From Flavobacterium sp. MFBS3-15 (GTDB lineage: Bacteria; Bacteroidota; Bacteroidia; Flavobacteriales; Flavobacteriaceae), in NCBI RefSeq assembly GCF_026107645.2, contig NZ_JAPCHV010000001.1, positions 186,001 to 250,000 of the forward strand: a DNA stretch of 64,000 nucleotides, written 5' to 3'. Positions 29,701 to 36,917 of the stretch are shown in pieces. The translations under genes and the position numbers were made by a program. How positions within the stretch are numbered: the stretch's first letter is position 1; each line of letters begins with the position of its first letter. Below the pieces are notes generated by a model. The model saw only the letters and a list, made by a program, of their open reading frames with translations, had not been told where the DNA came from and ran no database searches.

Positions 29701-32700
29701 CCGGGAGAAGGCCTGTTTGACCTGAGCCTGATCGGGCCGCAGGTTACCATGGGTGCATCGGGCTATACCGTTGCTTATTATGCAACGCTTGATGATGCAC
29801 AAAACAATCCTGACAACTACCTGCCTACGCCATACCTCTCGCCAACTACAACTATATATGTGAGGGTGGTTGACGCTATTACAAACTGTGTGGTGATCAC
29901 TACGGCCGACCTTGAAGTGCTGCCGGCACCTATAGCGCCAAACGTTGGCCCTATTGAGGAATGTGACCCTGACTATGACAAAACTGCTGAGTTTAACATT
30001 GTGCCTGTACTTGAGGAGATCGAGGCTGCACTGGGCAATGTTACTGCAATTCCTTTTGAAACCTATAATGACGCATTCTTTAATGCTACGAACAACATAA
30101 TTGATAACCCGTCTGCCTACTGGAACGTACTGGCCCAGACCACTAACGGTGTACAGACCATTTACATAAGGGTAGAGTCTGACCAGACTGACTGTTTTGA
30201 TATTGTTGAGCTGCAGCTTATAGTGAACCCTGCGCCGCTCGTGACAGCTCCGGATCCGTACATCCTTTGCGATAACGGCAGCAATGACACCGACGGCCAG
30301 GCGATATTTGACCTTACAACGCTTGAAGCGATAATTTTGGGCACACAGGACCCTGCACTGTATGATGTAACATTCTACAACGAAATGGGCCTTATCCCAA
30401 CACCTGGCAGCTACCTGAGCGCAACCGATACCATCGTTGCCAGGGTAACCAACACGGCTACAGGGTGCTACAAGGAAACCGACGTTGAGCTTATTGTGAA
30501 TCCGCTTCCGGTAGCTAATCCTCCTGTACCTTATACCGTATGTGATGAGAACAACCCGGGTGATGAGCAGGAAGAGTTTGACCTTACGACTAAGATTGAT
30601 GAGATCATCTCTGTAGGTGGTGTTCCGCAATCAGGAATCATTACTACATTCTATCATACGTATGACGATGCGGTGGCAGGGGTGAACTTTATACAAAACC
30701 CGGAAACATATACCAATAATGGTGCAGTAGAGACTATTTTTGTAAAAGTAGAGGTTGAAGAAACAGGCTGCTACAGGATCGTATTGCTGGACGTGAGGGT
30801 AGAGCCGCTGCCTGTACTTGTACCTCCGGCCGCAGAAGACCTTACCATTTGTGATACAACAGGACTTGGCATAGGCTCTTTTGACCTTGAAGCTCTTGTT
30901 GAGGACATGGTAAACGGTGCGCCTAACCTTGAGGTAACCTTCCACCTTACAGCCCTTGATGCTGAGAACGGTGTAAATGAGATACAGAATACTGACAACT
31001 TCCAAATCAGCAATCCGGGCAACCCGGGCATACAGTATGTGTATGTGAGGGTAGAGAACACAATAACCGGCTGTACCAATGCTGAGCCTTTGGCGCTGAT
31101 GCTTACGGTACTGAACGCCCCAATGGCTCCGGAAGATCTTGATGATCTTGAGCAGTGCGACGACCAGGATAACAATGGCCAGGACGGAAGGGCTTACTTT
31201 GACCTTACTGTTCAGGATGCCGATATCCATGCGGCTTTGGGTACAACGCCTGACAACCTGATCATACACTATTTTACAACTGAAAACAATGCCAATAATG
31301 GCATGCCAAGGATAACTAACCCGTCGCATTACTATGGTACGAATGGCCAGACAATATGGGTAAGGGTAGAGACTCCGGATACCGAATGTTTCAGTGTGAC
31401 AAGCTTCCAGTTGGAACTACACCAGCCGCTGCAGCTTACTACGCCAACCATGCTGGTGAAGTGTGATGATACCGACCCGATAAATGATGGCCAGGCTGTA
31501 TTTGACCTTACAGTAAAAGACGATGAGATACTTGGAATATACGGCATCGGCCAGGGCAATACAGTGACCTATTTTGTAGAAGACCCTAGGGTAGTGACAA
31601 CAGCATTGCCTATAGATAACCCAACAGCCTATACTAACCCGGCACCACCACAGGGTAACCCTAAAACACTTTACGTGATGGTTACTACGCAGGAAGGATG
31701 TAAGAGCTACACAACGCTAACTATAAAAGTACTTCCGTTGCCGCAGCCTGACATGGATGTTGATCCGCTAATCCAGTGTGATGTTAACAATGCACCGGAC
31801 GGTATGGAAGTATTTGACCTGAGCGATGCAGAAACGGATATCAGGGATAATGACTTTAATATGATCATTACCTACTATCCTACCGAGCAGGATGCCATAG
31901 ACAGGACGAACCAGATACTTAACTATACAGCGTATAACAGTGGCAATGCAACAATATGGGTAAGGGCAGAGTCGAACACCGGAAATTCTCAGAACCCTGT
32001 GTGCTTTACGATAACGCATTTTGACCTGATTGTTTCTCCGCTGCCTGAACTGGGCGAAGCGGGCGTGATCGAGCCATATGCTATATGTGAGCAGAACACC
32101 GACGGTATTGCAACATTTGATTTCAATACGCATATGGACGAAATCCTTGGAGATACTGCCAACGTGGCTGATTATACGGTGAAGTTCTTCAGGACTGATG
32201 CTGACCGCATAGCAGGTATCGCAATGCCATACATCTATACCAATACAAGTTCGCCTAACCAGCAGAACATCGTGGTGGAGGTGACCAACAATGAAACCGA
32301 ATGTGTAACATGGGCACCGCTTACGCTGCTTGTTGAAGAAGCGGCTATAGCCAACCCTGTTACCGAAACGTTCTTTGAATGTGACTATGATGGAGACAAC
32401 GATGGTGTGTTCACTTTCGACCTGACGCGGGCCGATGATGATGCCCTTGGCTCTCAAAGCCCGACAGATTACAGTGTGACCTATTACACCAGCCAGGCGG
32501 ATGCCGAAGCAGGGGATAACGCGATACCGAATCCAACGGCGTACCAAAATACCACATCACCGGATTACCAGATGATATGGGTAAGGGTAACTAATGAGTC
32601 TACAGTTAGCGGATGCTACGAAGTGACTACGCTGGAGCTGTTTGTAGAGCGCATACCGGAGCCAAGCCTTACAGGAGGCACGATATGTGTTGACTTCAGG

Positions 32701-33423
32701 ACACAGGAAGTACTTCGCGACCACCTGTTGAACAGTGGCCTTGATGCAACACATACCTTTGTGTGGTACCATGACGGTAATGTGATACCTGGCGCTACAG
32801 GTCCAACATATACTGCAATCGAAGCAGGTGAATATACGGTAATCGCAACCAGCGCTACAGGATGTGTGTCTGACCCGATAGCTGATGTGGTAGTAGAGCG
32901 TAGCGGCCCTGCCAGCCCTATAGGCGATGGCATCGCGGTGAGCAATGCCTTTAGTGATGGCCAGACCATAGTAGTGCTTGTTGAAGGTTATGGTGAATAC
33001 CAGTTCCAGTTGGATTACGGCCCATGGCAAAACAGCAACGTGTTCAACAACGTATCGCCAGGCGAGCACGAAGTACACGTACGCGATGTAGCCACCGACA
33101 ACCCATGTGATGAGTTCAACATACTCATTGACAGGGTTAGCGTTATCGACTATCCTAACTTCTTCACGCCGAATGGAGACGGTTACAACGATACCTGGAA
33201 CATCATAGGTATGTGGGGCGACGATTTTATCGGTACCGAAATATATATCTTCGACCGCTACGGCAAACTGATCAAGCAATTGAGCCCTGCTTTTGATAGC
33301 GATGGATGGGACGGTACCTTCAATGGTGCTCAAATGCCTGCCGATGACTACTGGTTTACCGTTACTTACCGCGAAGGCGGCGTAACCAAAGAATTTAAGG
33401 CCCACTTTGCTCTTAAGCGATAA
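26794..33423 (+). CDS. Giant T9SS-secreted repeat protein, putative adhesin (type B sorting domain)
   Basis: A 2,209-residue secreted protein. The signal peptide ends LNAQ (about residue 20). Residues about 140-310 look like a proprotein-convertase P-domain-like beta sandwich (YISDLAFYLVAPNGATILLM ... GWAVQIYDCIGADVGAL). From about 425 to 1955 there are 16 modules of roughly 85-100 residues. Fourteen of them open with a variant of CDxxxxGxxxFDLT and end TIWVRVE..GCY..... LxVxPLP. Two (about 625-760) are a variant with VGNYFTAPGG or VGNYYTGPGG. An Ig-like segment follows, and the last 90 residues (YPNFFTPNGDGYNDTWNI, FDRYGKLI, GWDGTFNGAQMPADDYWFTV) are the CHU_C/type B sorting domain recognised by the type IX secretion system. 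Such proteins are typically surface adhesins. No PorP/SprF partner gene follows. Confidence 0.93.
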   Translation: MKKFLSLGLFLLLSVTLNAQITANGNSGNGMTSYTNGAPNDPIYIWCNEGLSATTGSLTATPPASAGAGPFTFRWYYHNQNNSSWTLYSTQTGMTSTISNLPSDGYRVQIYSAANVLLNCYNAWVWNLNTQVTAGNQPSTCDKTNLVGSVQATGQFTYYNPPPPEAIITPTTQISVTFNATHTYISDLAFYLVAPNGATILLMPNPGVTGNPGGNVCNSNNNVVNFTLTNTSTASINVCNPATGPLTGTYGAYAFGNPVVPTPINWAPLYGLNAASGGWAVQIYDCIGADVGALTNATITFTNLDATCNASPSITYSSGNINSAINDNSCSAASASIFQVPVSPVLSTPITITASGTTNNGTTPNNFFWSSSAGAITNPVALNTQATGLPVGTTIFDLSVTLGYGNAICNYVKTTSFTRDPIELGEPEDIIICALGDPPYSFDLTQNNEDILDGLDPNVYLVSFYTTFELADEDIDRILTPEAYETDGELQPIFVRVESYTTGCHEVTTFNIQADPAPTANSPADIQLCDLDNNGSEIFDLTQLDGDALAGQDPNELTVTYHNSLGGATNNTDFVSNASAHPVTDGMTVYIRVTNNNNVDCYGTSGVTFIVDETPVIVPPADGYGCSDTGYTLPELEVGNYFTAPGGLGTPMQAGQVLYTSQTVYIFAESNTTPNNCTDEDSFNVTIYERPVVDTPAPVAACESYFLDPLTVGNYYTGPGGTGSVLAPGTEITDTDVLYIYAESGTADTVLCTNEHIFEIKIDKRPELIAATPLEECDNDYDGIATFNLVPAGTEVVNGVSGVLVSYHTSEFNAQYNLQPIQDADSYQSASGIVYIRAINAVSTTDCYSIEPVELIVHPKPVLTEIAPYIVCDDNNSPDGVEFFDLTSKNDEVSTDADITITYHTTQQNAIDNVTDIADATAYESGNGTVWVRMESSFGCYSVNSFELVVNPLPVVATDLEPFYACEEEPGEGLFDLSLIGPQVTMGASGYTVAYYATLDDAQNNPDNYLPTPYLSPTTTIYVRVVDAITNCVVITTADLEVLPAPIAPNVGPIEECDPDYDKTAEFNIVPVLEEIEAALGNVTAIPFETYNDAFFNATNNIIDNPSAYWNVLAQTTNGVQTIYIRVESDQTDCFDIVELQLIVNPAPLVTAPDPYILCDNGSNDTDGQAIFDLTTLEAIILGTQDPALYDVTFYNEMGLIPTPGSYLSATDTIVARVTNTATGCYKETDVELIVNPLPVANPPVPYTVCDENNPGDEQEEFDLTTKIDEIISVGGVPQSGIITTFYHTYDDAVAGVNFIQNPETYTNNGAVETIFVKVEVEETGCYRIVLLDVRVEPLPVLVPPAAEDLTICDTTGLGIGSFDLEALVEDMVNGAPNLEVTFHLTALDAENGVNEIQNTDNFQISNPGNPGIQYVYVRVENTITGCTNAEPLALMLTVLNAPMAPEDLDDLEQCDDQDNNGQDGRAYFDLTVQDADIHAALGTTPDNLIIHYFTTENNANNGMPRITNPSHYYGTNGQTIWVRVETPDTECFSVTSFQLELHQPLQLTTPTMLVKCDDTDPINDGQAVFDLTVKDDEILGIYGIGQGNTVTYFVEDPRVVTTALPIDNPTAYTNPAPPQGNPKTLYVMVTTQEGCKSYTTLTIKVLPLPQPDMDVDPLIQCDVNNAPDGMEVFDLSDAETDIRDNDFNMIITYYPTEQDAIDRTNQILNYTAYNSGNATIWVRAESNTGNSQNPVCFTITHFDLIVSPLPELGEAGVIEPYAICEQNTDGIATFDFNTHMDEILGDTANVADYTVKFFRTDADRIAGIAMPYIYTNTSSPNQQNIVVEVTNNETECVTWAPLTLLVEEAAIANPVTETFFECDYDGDNDGVFTFDLTRADDDALGSQSPTDYSVTYYTSQADAEAGDNAIPNPTAYQNTTSPDYQMIWVRVTNESTVSGCYEVTTLELFVERIPEPSLTGGTICVDFRTQEVLRDHLLNSGLDATHTFVWYHDGNVIPGATGPTYTAIEAGEYTVIATSATGCVSDPIADVVVERSGPASPIGDGIAVSNAFSDGQTIVVLVEGYGEYQFQLDYGPWQNSNVFNNVSPGEHEVHVRDVATDNPCDEFNILIDRVSVIDYPNFFTPNGDGYNDTWNIIGMWGDDFIGTEIYIFDRYGKLIKQLSPAFDSDGWDGTFNGAQMPADDYWFTVTYREGGVTKEFKAHFALKR
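28066..32660 (+). repeat. Coding repeat array of 16 Ig-like modules within the giant protein
   Basis: Modules of about 255-300 bases whose protein starts share the pattern Cys-Asp, a few acidic or Asn residues, Gly, then Phe-Asp-Leu-Thr. Start Cys positions include residues near 433, 529, 772, 864, 960 and so on to about 1865. The DNA copies are well diverged, which argues for old duplications under selection rather than recent expansion. Confidence 0.85.
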
Positions 33424-33440
33424 AGGCCAATCTGAATAAC

Positions 33441-33470
33441 AAAAGGGCATCCGGTGAGGATGCCCTTTTT
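33441..33470. terminator. Bidirectional terminator after the giant protein gene
   Basis: A perfect 12-bp stem (AAAAGGGCATCC / GGATGCCCTTTT, loop GGTGA) followed by T, starting 17 bases after the stop at 33423 and lying 37 bases past the converging DinB-like gene stop. Confidence 0.88.
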
Positions 33471-33506
33471 GCGTTTAAATACTTGTTATGGATATGACAG
33501 GAAAAA

Positions 33507-34049
33507 TTATGTTTGCACCCGTAACGCCTGCTGGATGTGCCTTTGGTTGTGGTAAGCCATAAAGCGGAGGGCATCGCCGGTTTTTAGCCTGATGAGTTTT
33601 GTAAAAGTAACTGCGACGCCAGCTTTATTGAGGTCGTTTGATTTCGATTGAACGAGCAATGCGAGCATCTTTTCCTGAGAATTGAGAAACGTATCAATCA
33701 CCCCGCTCCCCAGGCTGCTGCCGGATGGGTTCATGGCAGTGAATGTCTTCATCTTTTTACCGCCTTCTTTTGGGATGACCATGTTCACAAGGTAGTTGCC
33801 CATGAAACCGCTTTTGAATTGCGGTTGCGGCGTTGTGGACGATGCGGCAAGATGCCTCCCTATCTCCGGCAGGTAGAATGCGGAGTAACGATTGAGGTGT
33901 TCCAGGCATTCGAGGATGCTCCAGGTTTCCGGCGAAGCCTTGTGATTAAGTTGGCTTTCACTCAGGTGTAAAAAGGATTTTGCCGCTGCAATGTTGCTTT
34001 GGGTAATGAGTTCCAGCTCTTGCAGCAGCTCGTTACTGTTCGTTTTCAT
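33507..34049 (-). CDS. DinB/YfiT-like four-helix-bundle protein
   Basis: A 180-residue protein. I start at ATG 34049 (MKTNSNELLQELELITQ); the frame is open 16 residues further without family resemblance. The DinB-like pattern is visible: ASPETWSILECLEHLNRYSA (about 39-58), with the first metal-binding His in CLEHLNRY, and the C-terminal FMAYHNQRHIQQALRV with a HxxxH pair (His165 and His169 region). Such proteins bind a divalent metal and often act as thiol-dependent transferases or detoxification enzymes, but the substrate cannot be read. It lies 57 bases downstream of a Crp/Fnr-type regulator gene on the same strand. Confidence 0.82.
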   Translation of the reverse strand: MKTNSNELLQELELITQSNIAAAKSFLHLSESQLNHKASPETWSILECLEHLNRYSAFYLPEIGRHLAASSTTPQPQFKSGFMGNYLVNMVIPKEGGKKMKTFTAMNPSGSSLGSGVIDTFLNSQEKMLALLVQSKSNDLNKAGVAVTFTKLIRLKTGDALRFMAYHNQRHIQQALRVQT

Positions 34050-34106
34050 GATTGATGATTTTGTGGCAAAGGTCGGTATCATCCTAAAGCAAAACATTGA
34101 TCGCGC

Positions 34107-34646
34107 TCAAGATTTTTGAAGTCGCGAGAGCGTTTCGGGCGTCATGCGCAGGTACGAGGCAATATACTTGTGCGGCACTTCCTGGAAGAGTTGCGGCGAG
34201 CGTTTCAGTACCCTCTCATAGCGCTCGCGGGGCGAGGTGGTAAGCAGGTCGGTTTCACGCTCCAACTGCCCAAAAATAACGTAGCCCAAAATGGTATTCC
34301 ACAAGGCTAAGTGTTTTGCGTCGCTATTGATGAAATTCAGGAAATCCGCCCTCGGGATGGACTTAACTACCGTTTGTTTTATCGCCTCTGCCGAATAGAT
34401 CGTGGGCTGCCCTGTAATGAGTGCGTCCATAGCAGCAAATAGTGAGCCTTTGTAAGCAAACCGTATGGTATTGAGGTCATCGCCATTTTGGTGGATGATT
34501 CGGATGATGCCCTGTTCCAGGAAATATACCGGCATATCGGCCCTGCCTGCCTGAAAAAGCAGGTCGCCACGCCTGAGTTCCATTGGCGCCGACCATTCCA
34601 GCCCTGCATTTTGCATGGCGTTGAGAAGCTGTTGCAGTACATCCAT
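34107..34646 (-). CDS. Crp/Fnr family transcriptional regulator
   Basis: A 179-residue regulator. I start at ATG 34646 because a GTG start five codons upstream would overlap a promoter -7 element. The cyclic-nucleotide-binding-like beta roll covers about 20-110 (ELRRGDLLFQAGRADMPVYF, LEQGIIRIIHQNGDD), followed by a long dimerisation helix and a C-terminal helix-turn-helix with YIASYLRMTPETLSRLQKS. The protein ends right after the recognition helix, so the usual small wing is missing or minimal, as in many Bacteroidota Crp-like proteins. It probably controls the downstream DinB-like gene (inference). Effector unknown. Confidence 0.85.
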   Translation of the reverse strand: MDVLQQLLNAMQNAGLEWSAPMELRRGDLLFQAGRADMPVYFLEQGIIRIIHQNGDDLNTIRFAYKGSLFAAMDALITGQPTIYSAEAIKQTVVKSIPRADFLNFINSDAKHLALWNTILGYVIFGQLERETDLLTTSPRERYERVLKRSPQLFQEVPHKYIASYLRMTPETLSRLQKS

Positions 34647-34660
34647 TGTGTTTATTTTCA

Positions 34661-34668
34661 CAAATATA
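34661..34668 (-). promoter_or_regulatory. Probable -7 element of the Crp/Fnr-type gene
   Basis: Reads TATATTTG on the minus strand. It lies so close to the gene that transcription would start only about 10 bases before ATG 34646, and it rules against the upstream GTG as start. Confidence 0.4.
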
Positions 34669-34680
34669 GCAACTGCAAAT

Positions 34681-34710
34681 AAAAAAGCCTCCCGCAGTGC
34701 GAAAGGCTTT
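34681..34710 (-). terminator. Rho-independent terminator after the aminotransferase gene
   Basis: On the minus strand AAAGCCT and AGGCTTT pair, extended inward by two T-G pairs and by CGCA/TGCG, and the hairpin runs into TTTTTT. It starts 21 bases after the aminotransferase stop. Confidence 0.75.
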
Positions 34711-34730
34711 CATATATGATATGCAAAAAA

Positions 34731-35924
34731 TTACCTGTTGTTGTATTTTTCCAATGCCACTTTCAGTATTTCTACCGAACGTACCAGGTCTTCTTTCTTC
34801 AGGACGTAAGCGATGCGTATTTCGTCAAGCCCAACATTTGCTGTAGAATAGAAACCTGCTGCAGGGGCAACCATTACGGTCTCGCCGTCAAGATCGAAGC
34901 TTTCCAGCAGCCATTGCGCGAAGTTGTCGGCGTTGTCTACCGGCAGCTTGGCGATGCAGTAGAATGCGCCTTTCGGGGTGGCTACTTTTACGCCTTCAAT
35001 TTTGTTTAGTTCGGCAATCAGGGTATCCCTGCGCTCTTTGTATTCGCCGATAACCTCGTCAAAATAACTTTGAGGTGTATCAAGCGCGGCCTCACTTGCG
35101 ATCTGCTCAAAAGTTGGCGGGCTAAGGCGCGCCTGCGCATATTTCATGGCCGTAGCCATCACTTCTTTATTTTTAGATACGATGCATCCGATCCTTGCAC
35201 CACACATACTGTAACGCTTGGAAACAGAGTCGATCATGATGGCATGCTCCTCGATGCCCGGAACGTTCATCACCGAATAGTGCTTGTCGCCATCGTAAGT
35301 GAACTCGCGGTATACTTCGTCTGCAATAAGGAACAGGTCATGCTTTTTCACCAGTTCGGCAAGCTGCTGTATTTCCTCCTGCGTGTACAGGTAACCGGTA
35401 GGGTTGCCGGGGTTGCAGATAAGGATGGCTTTTGTTTTTGGCGTGATGAGCTTTTCGAAGTCGGCAATGGGAGGAAGGGCAAAACCTTCGTCGATGGTCG
35501 AGATTACCGGAACTACCTTTACGCCCGATGCTACGGAAAATCCGTTATAGTTGGCATAGAATGGCTCAGGGATGATTACCTCGTCTCCTGCATCCATGGT
35601 GCTGCCCAAAGCAAAAAGCAGTGCTTCAGAGCCGCCTGTGGTTATGATGATGTTTTCAGGGTTTACGTTTACGCCATGTGCCTGGTAGGAGGCCGCAAGC
35701 TTGTTCCTGTAGCTTTCAAAACCCGCCGAATGGCTGTATTCCAATATTTTTATAGTATTATTTTTGATGGCTTCCAGCGCCACTTCCGGGGTTTTGATGT
35801 CCGGCTGGCCAATGTTCAGGTGGTAAACCTTATGGCCTTTTTTCTTGGCTGTTTCAGCGTAGGGTACAAGTTTCCTTATAGGAGATTCAGGCATCTGCCT
35901 GCCTTTTTGCGATACGTGAGGCAT
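34731..35924 (-). CDS. PLP-dependent aminotransferase, class I (aspartate aminotransferase-like)
   Basis: A 397-residue fold-type I aminotransferase. Key parts are HLNIGQPDIKTPE (about 36-48), TTGGSEALLFAL (about 92-103), the substrate-site NPGNPTGYLYT (about 169-179), ADEVYREFTYDG (about 199-210) and the Schiff-base Lys236 in DSVSKRYSMCGARIG. Arg in RIAYVLK near the C terminus should bind the substrate carboxylate. It would transfer amino groups between aspartate or a similar amino acid and 2-oxoglutarate; the exact substrate cannot be read. It is monocistronic and ends at a clear terminator. Confidence 0.9.
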   Translation of the reverse strand: MPHVSQKGRQMPESPIRKLVPYAETAKKKGHKVYHLNIGQPDIKTPEVALEAIKNNTIKILEYSHSAGFESYRNKLAASYQAHGVNVNPENIIITTGGSEALLFALGSTMDAGDEVIIPEPFYANYNGFSVASGVKVVPVISTIDEGFALPPIADFEKLITPKTKAILICNPGNPTGYLYTQEEIQQLAELVKKHDLFLIADEVYREFTYDGDKHYSVMNVPGIEEHAIMIDSVSKRYSMCGARIGCIVSKNKEVMATAMKYAQARLSPPTFEQIASEAALDTPQSYFDEVIGEYKERRDTLIAELNKIEGVKVATPKGAFYCIAKLPVDNADNFAQWLLESFDLDGETVMVAPAAGFYSTANVGLDEIRIAYVLKKEDLVRSVEILKVALEKYNNR

Positions 35925-35983
35925 GCGTATAAGTTTTTAAGTTTGAGGGCAAATTTGCGACTTTTTTTAGAGACAGTATAATT

Positions 35984-36276
35984 TTTTGCCACGAATTACC
36001 CTAAATATTACAAATTGTAAATCTTGATTACGGATTATAATTGCCCGAAAAAGAATTAGTAACTATCTAAATTTTGCTGAATTAAAAAATTAACCACATG
36101 GGGACATAGCTTTTAGCTGTCGGGTATAGAATGTAATTAAGAGACACAGAGCCCGAAGCTTCGCTTCACTACGTTTCACTATACACGCTTTTTAGATTTT
36201 TAAGAGCTATAAAGCCTATGTACCTATGTGGTTAAATGATTACTTAGACAGTTACTTAGTGAAATTCGTGGCAAAA
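35984..36276. repeat. 293-bp fold-back element with three nested inverted repeats
   Basis: This fills most of the 400-base gene-free gap between the aminotransferase and the DUF1573 gene. Outer arms are a perfect 14-bp pair (TTTTGCCACGAATT at 35984-35997, complement at 36263-36276). Middle arms match at 12 of 13 bases (AGTAACTATCTAA at 36058-36070, partner at 36244-36256). Inner arms are a perfect 10-bp pair (TTAACCACAT at 36090-36099, partner at 36226-36235) that continues imperfectly for about 20 more bases (GGACATAGCTTTTAGCT against AGAGCTATAAAGCCTATGTA). The order is properly nested. No coding frame is present. It could be a non-autonomous mobile element or a structured RNA. Confidence 0.75.
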
Positions 36277-36325
36277 GAAAAAGCCCTGCAAAACAGGGCC
36301 TCATTATGTAAAAAGTTGGATGCAA

Positions 36326-36754
36326 TTACTGGTTTACGATCGTCTTCTTTTTCTGGAGTACGTTGGTGTTTTCAGGCGATGTCACCTCTCCTTTGATCTT
36401 CAGCGCAACGGTACCGCCGGGATAGTTTACCGCATTGGATTGTACCGTTATGGTCTTGCGGATGGGGCCCGGGTTCATGTTGTATTTCACCTCGATCTTG
36501 CCTGTCTTGCCCGGCGCAATTGGCTCTTTCGGCCAGCTGGGCACCGTACACCCGCAGGTAGATTTGGCTTCTTTAATGATAAGTGGCGCATCGCCGGTGT
36601 TGGTAAATTCAAATACCCTCACCCCGTTATCATCTTCCTTACTGGTCGTTCCATAGTCTATGGTGTCGCCATTCTTAAGTTCAAGCTTAGCACCCTGCGC
36701 ATTGGCAGATAAGGTGATAACAAACATTGCGATAAGGCCTAAAATTCTTTTCAT
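36326..36754 (-). CDS. DUF1573 domain exported protein
   Basis: A 142-residue protein with a signal peptide cleaved after LSANAQ (about residue 20). The DUF1573 pattern is clear: LELKNGDTIDYGTTSK, RVFEFTNTGDAPLIIKEAKS (about 47-66), TCGCTVPSWPKEPIAPGKTG (about 67-86) and IEVKYNMNPGPIRKTITVQS. This is an Ig-like beta sandwich related to ASH/MSP domains, common in Bacteroidota envelopes, with no known activity. It is divergent from valS and transcribed alone. Confidence 0.9.
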   Translation of the reverse strand: MKRILGLIAMFVITLSANAQGAKLELKNGDTIDYGTTSKEDDNGVRVFEFTNTGDAPLIIKEAKSTCGCTVPSWPKEPIAPGKTGKIEVKYNMNPGPIRKTITVQSNAVNYPGGTVALKIKGEVTSPENTNVLQKKKTIVNQ

Positions 36755-36847
36755 CTCTGTTGTAAATTTGATTTTAGTAAAAATAGTCAGTTTAAATTAA
36801 AGTACAAATATTGAATGCTTCTTTTTTCAAAATTGTACTTATATGGT

Positions 36848-36855
36848 TACTTTTG
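36848..36855 (+). promoter_or_regulatory. Probable -7 element of valS
   Basis: TACTTTTG matches TAnnTTTG, 62 bases upstream of the valS ATG at 36918. It lies inside the longer open frame starting at 36843, which argues against that upstream start. Confidence 0.4.
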
Positions 36856-36917
36856 CATACAATTACAAAAAACAAGCCAAATTTTTTTCATTTGGCATAA
36901 AAGCTAACAATAATAAC

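Noticed and set aside
26794..33423. NRPS/PKS or RHS toxin reading of the giant gene
   Set aside because: The modules are Ig-like extracellular repeats with a T9SS sorting domain; no adenylation, ketosynthase, RHS or toxin motifs are present.
29473..33450. Several long minus-strand open frames opposite the giant adhesin gene (385, 259, 297 residues and others)
   Set aside because: They follow the repeat structure of the plus-strand gene, have Arg/Cys/Tyr-rich implausible composition and no signal or domain.
35984..36276. Rho-independent terminator or attenuator explanation of the fold-back element
   Set aside because: The arms are separated by up to 265 bases and lack T runs at the right positions; neighbouring genes have other signals.
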